In this document: piece by piece, positions 62,756 to 64,000 of the stretch | Numbering within the stretch: position 1 is the first letter of the stretch | How the letters are laid out: the number at the start of each line of letters is the position of its first letter | Assembly: GCA_964343805.1 (NCBI GenBank) | Contig: CAYFLR010000029.1 | Location: forward strand, 1-64,000 | DNA length: 64,000 nt | Direction of reading: 5' to 3' | From: CAYFLR01 sp964343805 | GTDB taxonomy: Bacteria; Bdellovibrionota_B; Oligoflexia; CAYFLR01 | Notes under the pieces: model-generated | The model's input: only the letters and a program-made list of their open reading frames with translations | Databases searched by the model: none | Told to the model about the DNA's origin: nothing | Made by a program: the position numbers and the translations under genes

Positions 62756-63427
62756 ATGAGTAGGGATTCTTTAAAGCAATTTCTTGATCAATGGAATAAA
62801 GATATAAAACAGTTTCAAGGTCCTGATGCCCCTCCTCCAAGGTGGGACTATATTCAAGGTTTTATAAATAAGAGATGCTGGTTTGATGAAGAGTATAAAA
62901 ATAGGTTTATTGCTGACCCTCTTGCTGAGTTAGGGACTACCTTTAATATAACTCCAAATAAAGAAAGCAATTTAAAAGTTATTCAGGAATCTAAGGAAGA
63001 GAATTTGCATCTTTATATCTACCTTTCGCCTTTTATGAAAAGATCCGAAGATCCAAGAAAAGATTTTTATGCTGAGTTCCTCCCCTGGGAAGAGGATAAA
63101 GAAAAACAGTGGCATGAAGATTGTGCTAAGACCAAAAAGCAAGGTTGGATTCGTTGGGAAGATTTGCATGGGTTAATTCAGGAGCGATGTTGGCATGATA
63201 AAGATTTCTTAAATCGTGTTCTTAATGATATTTCCTCAGTGATTGATAAAGAGATCGGTTTACCTATAAAAGAGGGGATTTCAATAAAACTCCATGTCCT
63301 TGATTTTAATGAGTACCTTATTGTATTGAGTCCCTCTCCATATCCAGAGGGGGCTTTTCCTAGTGATTACAAACCTGAAGAAGATCCTGGAGCATCGATC
63401 ATTAAAATTTACCACTTTGACCAATGA
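62756..63427 (+). CDS. Protein of two nitrile-hydratase-leader-like (NHLP) units
   Basis: 223 residues. The start at 62756 has GGAGGAG 2-8 nt upstream; the longer frame from 62651 is rejected. Two repeats are visible: residues 30-92 (W...INKRCWFDEEYKNRFIADP...YLSP) and 134-193 (W...IQERCWHDKDFLNRVLND...VLSPSP), joined by a charged linker. Each matches the NHLP pattern of a W/RxW-D-x-xF-x-xR start and an xLxP end, the leader fold derived from nitrile hydratase alpha. No double-Gly cleavage site or Cys-rich core peptide follows, so it is not an ordinary leader. It may be a stand-alone binding domain. It lies 158 bp after the SDR gene. Confidence 0.72.
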   Translation: MSRDSLKQFLDQWNKDIKQFQGPDAPPPRWDYIQGFINKRCWFDEEYKNRFIADPLAELGTTFNITPNKESNLKVIQESKEENLHLYIYLSPFMKRSEDPRKDFYAEFLPWEEDKEKQWHEDCAKTKKQGWIRWEDLHGLIQERCWHDKDFLNRVLNDISSVIDKEIGLPIKEGISIKLHVLDFNEYLIVLSPSPYPEGAFPSDYKPEEDPGASIIKIYHFDQ

Positions 63428-63538
63428 TGTTTTAAAAAAAATCAACTGGAGAAATTATTAAATGCTCATTGAATCAACTTTTGAAAAGTAGAAGGTTCTC
63501 TTTATATGATGGTCTGGCTGGAAAAGGAGTCGCATTGC

Positions 63539-64000
63539 TTATAGCAAATCGTTCCATGACTGAACTCTAAATACCTCTTGCAGCTGAAATGTTTCTTCTC
63601 CACCATAGATAACGGTGCCACCAGGTTTCTTTTGAACTTTTCCGAGCCACTTAAGGTTTTTGAGAAATTCATTATTGAAGGTCTGACTGGATTTTATTTC
63701 TATGAGGTCCAGACCATTGCTTTTATCAATAACCAGGTCGACTTCATGGCCATGTTGATCGCGCCAAAAGTACAGAGGAGCCTCTTTTCCTTCATTAAAG
63801 TACTTTTTAAGATAGTAAGAGATCACCCAATTCTCAAAAATATGACCTCTTTGGGGATGGGAAAAGAGCTGCTCTTCGTTTTCAATTCGTAATAAATAGC
63901 AGAGTAGGCCGGTGTCATAAAAATAAATTTTAGGAGATTTAATGATTCTTTTGGAAAAGTTTTTGAAATGGGGCTGTAGGGTAAAAAGGATATAGGAAGC
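63539..64000 (-). CDS. DUF4143-type AAA+ ATPase, C-terminal part (truncated by the window edge)
   Basis: The open frame continues to base 64000, giving 153 residues without a start. It carries the signatures of the DUF4143 domain: KSPKIYFYDTGL, RGHIFENWVISYY, the nuclease-like RDQHGHEVDLVID and LIEIKSSQTF. The full protein would have an N-terminal AAA ATPase beyond the window. These proteins are common, often scattered and of uncertain role. An internal ATG at 63826 is not the true start. Confidence 0.85.
   Translation of the reverse strand, partial: ASYILFTLQPHFKNFSKRIIKSPKIYFYDTGLLCYLLRIENEEQLFSHPQRGHIFENWVISYYLKKYFNEGKEAPLYFWRDQHGHEVDLVIDKSNGLDLIEIKSSQTFNNEFLKNLKWLGKVQKKPGGTVIYGGEETFQLQEVFRVQSWNDLL

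Overview
The window is AT-rich, densely coded DNA from a Gram-negative bacterium. It encodes many lipoproteins, outer-membrane-type barrels, OmpA- and LysM-type peptidoglycan-binding domains, a menaquinone pathway, CarD and the MEP isoprenoid genes ispD/ispF. Together with long secreted TPR proteins and non-canonical motor genes, this suggests a deltaproteobacterial or Bdellovibrionota-like lineage; that placement is inference. No tRNA, rRNA, CRISPR array or insertion sequence was found. Six runs of 10 N interrupt genes. Reading frame and paralogue comparison indicate that several of these gaps are only a few bases long, so each pair of gene halves is annotated here as one gene.

Layout. 1-318: duplicated terminator-like repeat, no gene. 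319-5878: chemosensory operon cheA-cheW-MCP. 6002-7951: small envelope proteins (PEGA/TPR-like lipoprotein, secreted protein, TPR lipoprotein). 7979-10594, minus: secreted helical-repeat protein and a barrel-like protein. 10643-18280: a motor-like locus with a soluble FliG-like protein (minus) and a plus-strand operon of a one-TM protein, MotA, MotB, an outer-membrane-type protein and a FliF-like/FliG-like membrane fusion. 18277-22448, minus: PEGA/TPR-like lipoprotein paralogue, 1008-residue TPR protein and LysM lipoprotein. 22632-24507: unknown lipoprotein. 24547-33740: menaquinone operon menG-F-D-B-A-C-E plus a polyprenyl diphosphate synthase; menH is not present. 33756-36484: porin-like protein and a membrane-bound CheA-like kinase. 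36585-39506: secG, tpiA, pgk and a small ORF. 39772-47738: parvulin isomerase, GspE/PilB ATPase, ispF, ispD, carD, lysS and a lipoprotein trypsin-like protease.

48474-62597 is a specialised fatty-acyl or polyketide-type cluster built around a divergent promoter region. The leftward arm holds a FabZ-like dehydratase, a KAS-like protein without catalytic Cys, a complete KAS, an unusual ACP, a Tes-like radical SAM enzyme and an SDR. The rightward arm holds an RND/MMPL exporter, a carbamoyltransferase, a membrane protein, a radical SAM/SPASM enzyme and an SDR, then a second copy of the Tes-like radical SAM-SDR pair. A protein made of two nitrile-hydratase-leader-like (NHLP) units follows, and the window ends inside a DUF4143-type ATPase gene.

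Two candidate undescribed systems stand out. One is a non-canonical flagellar-type motor (FliF/FliG-like fusion, MotAB, second FliG-like protein, envelope TPR/LysM proteins) next to a chemosensory operon, with no rod, hook, filament or export genes in view. The other is the radical-SAM/KAS/ACP/carbamoyltransferase cluster, possibly making a modified lipid or polyene that is exported to the envelope.
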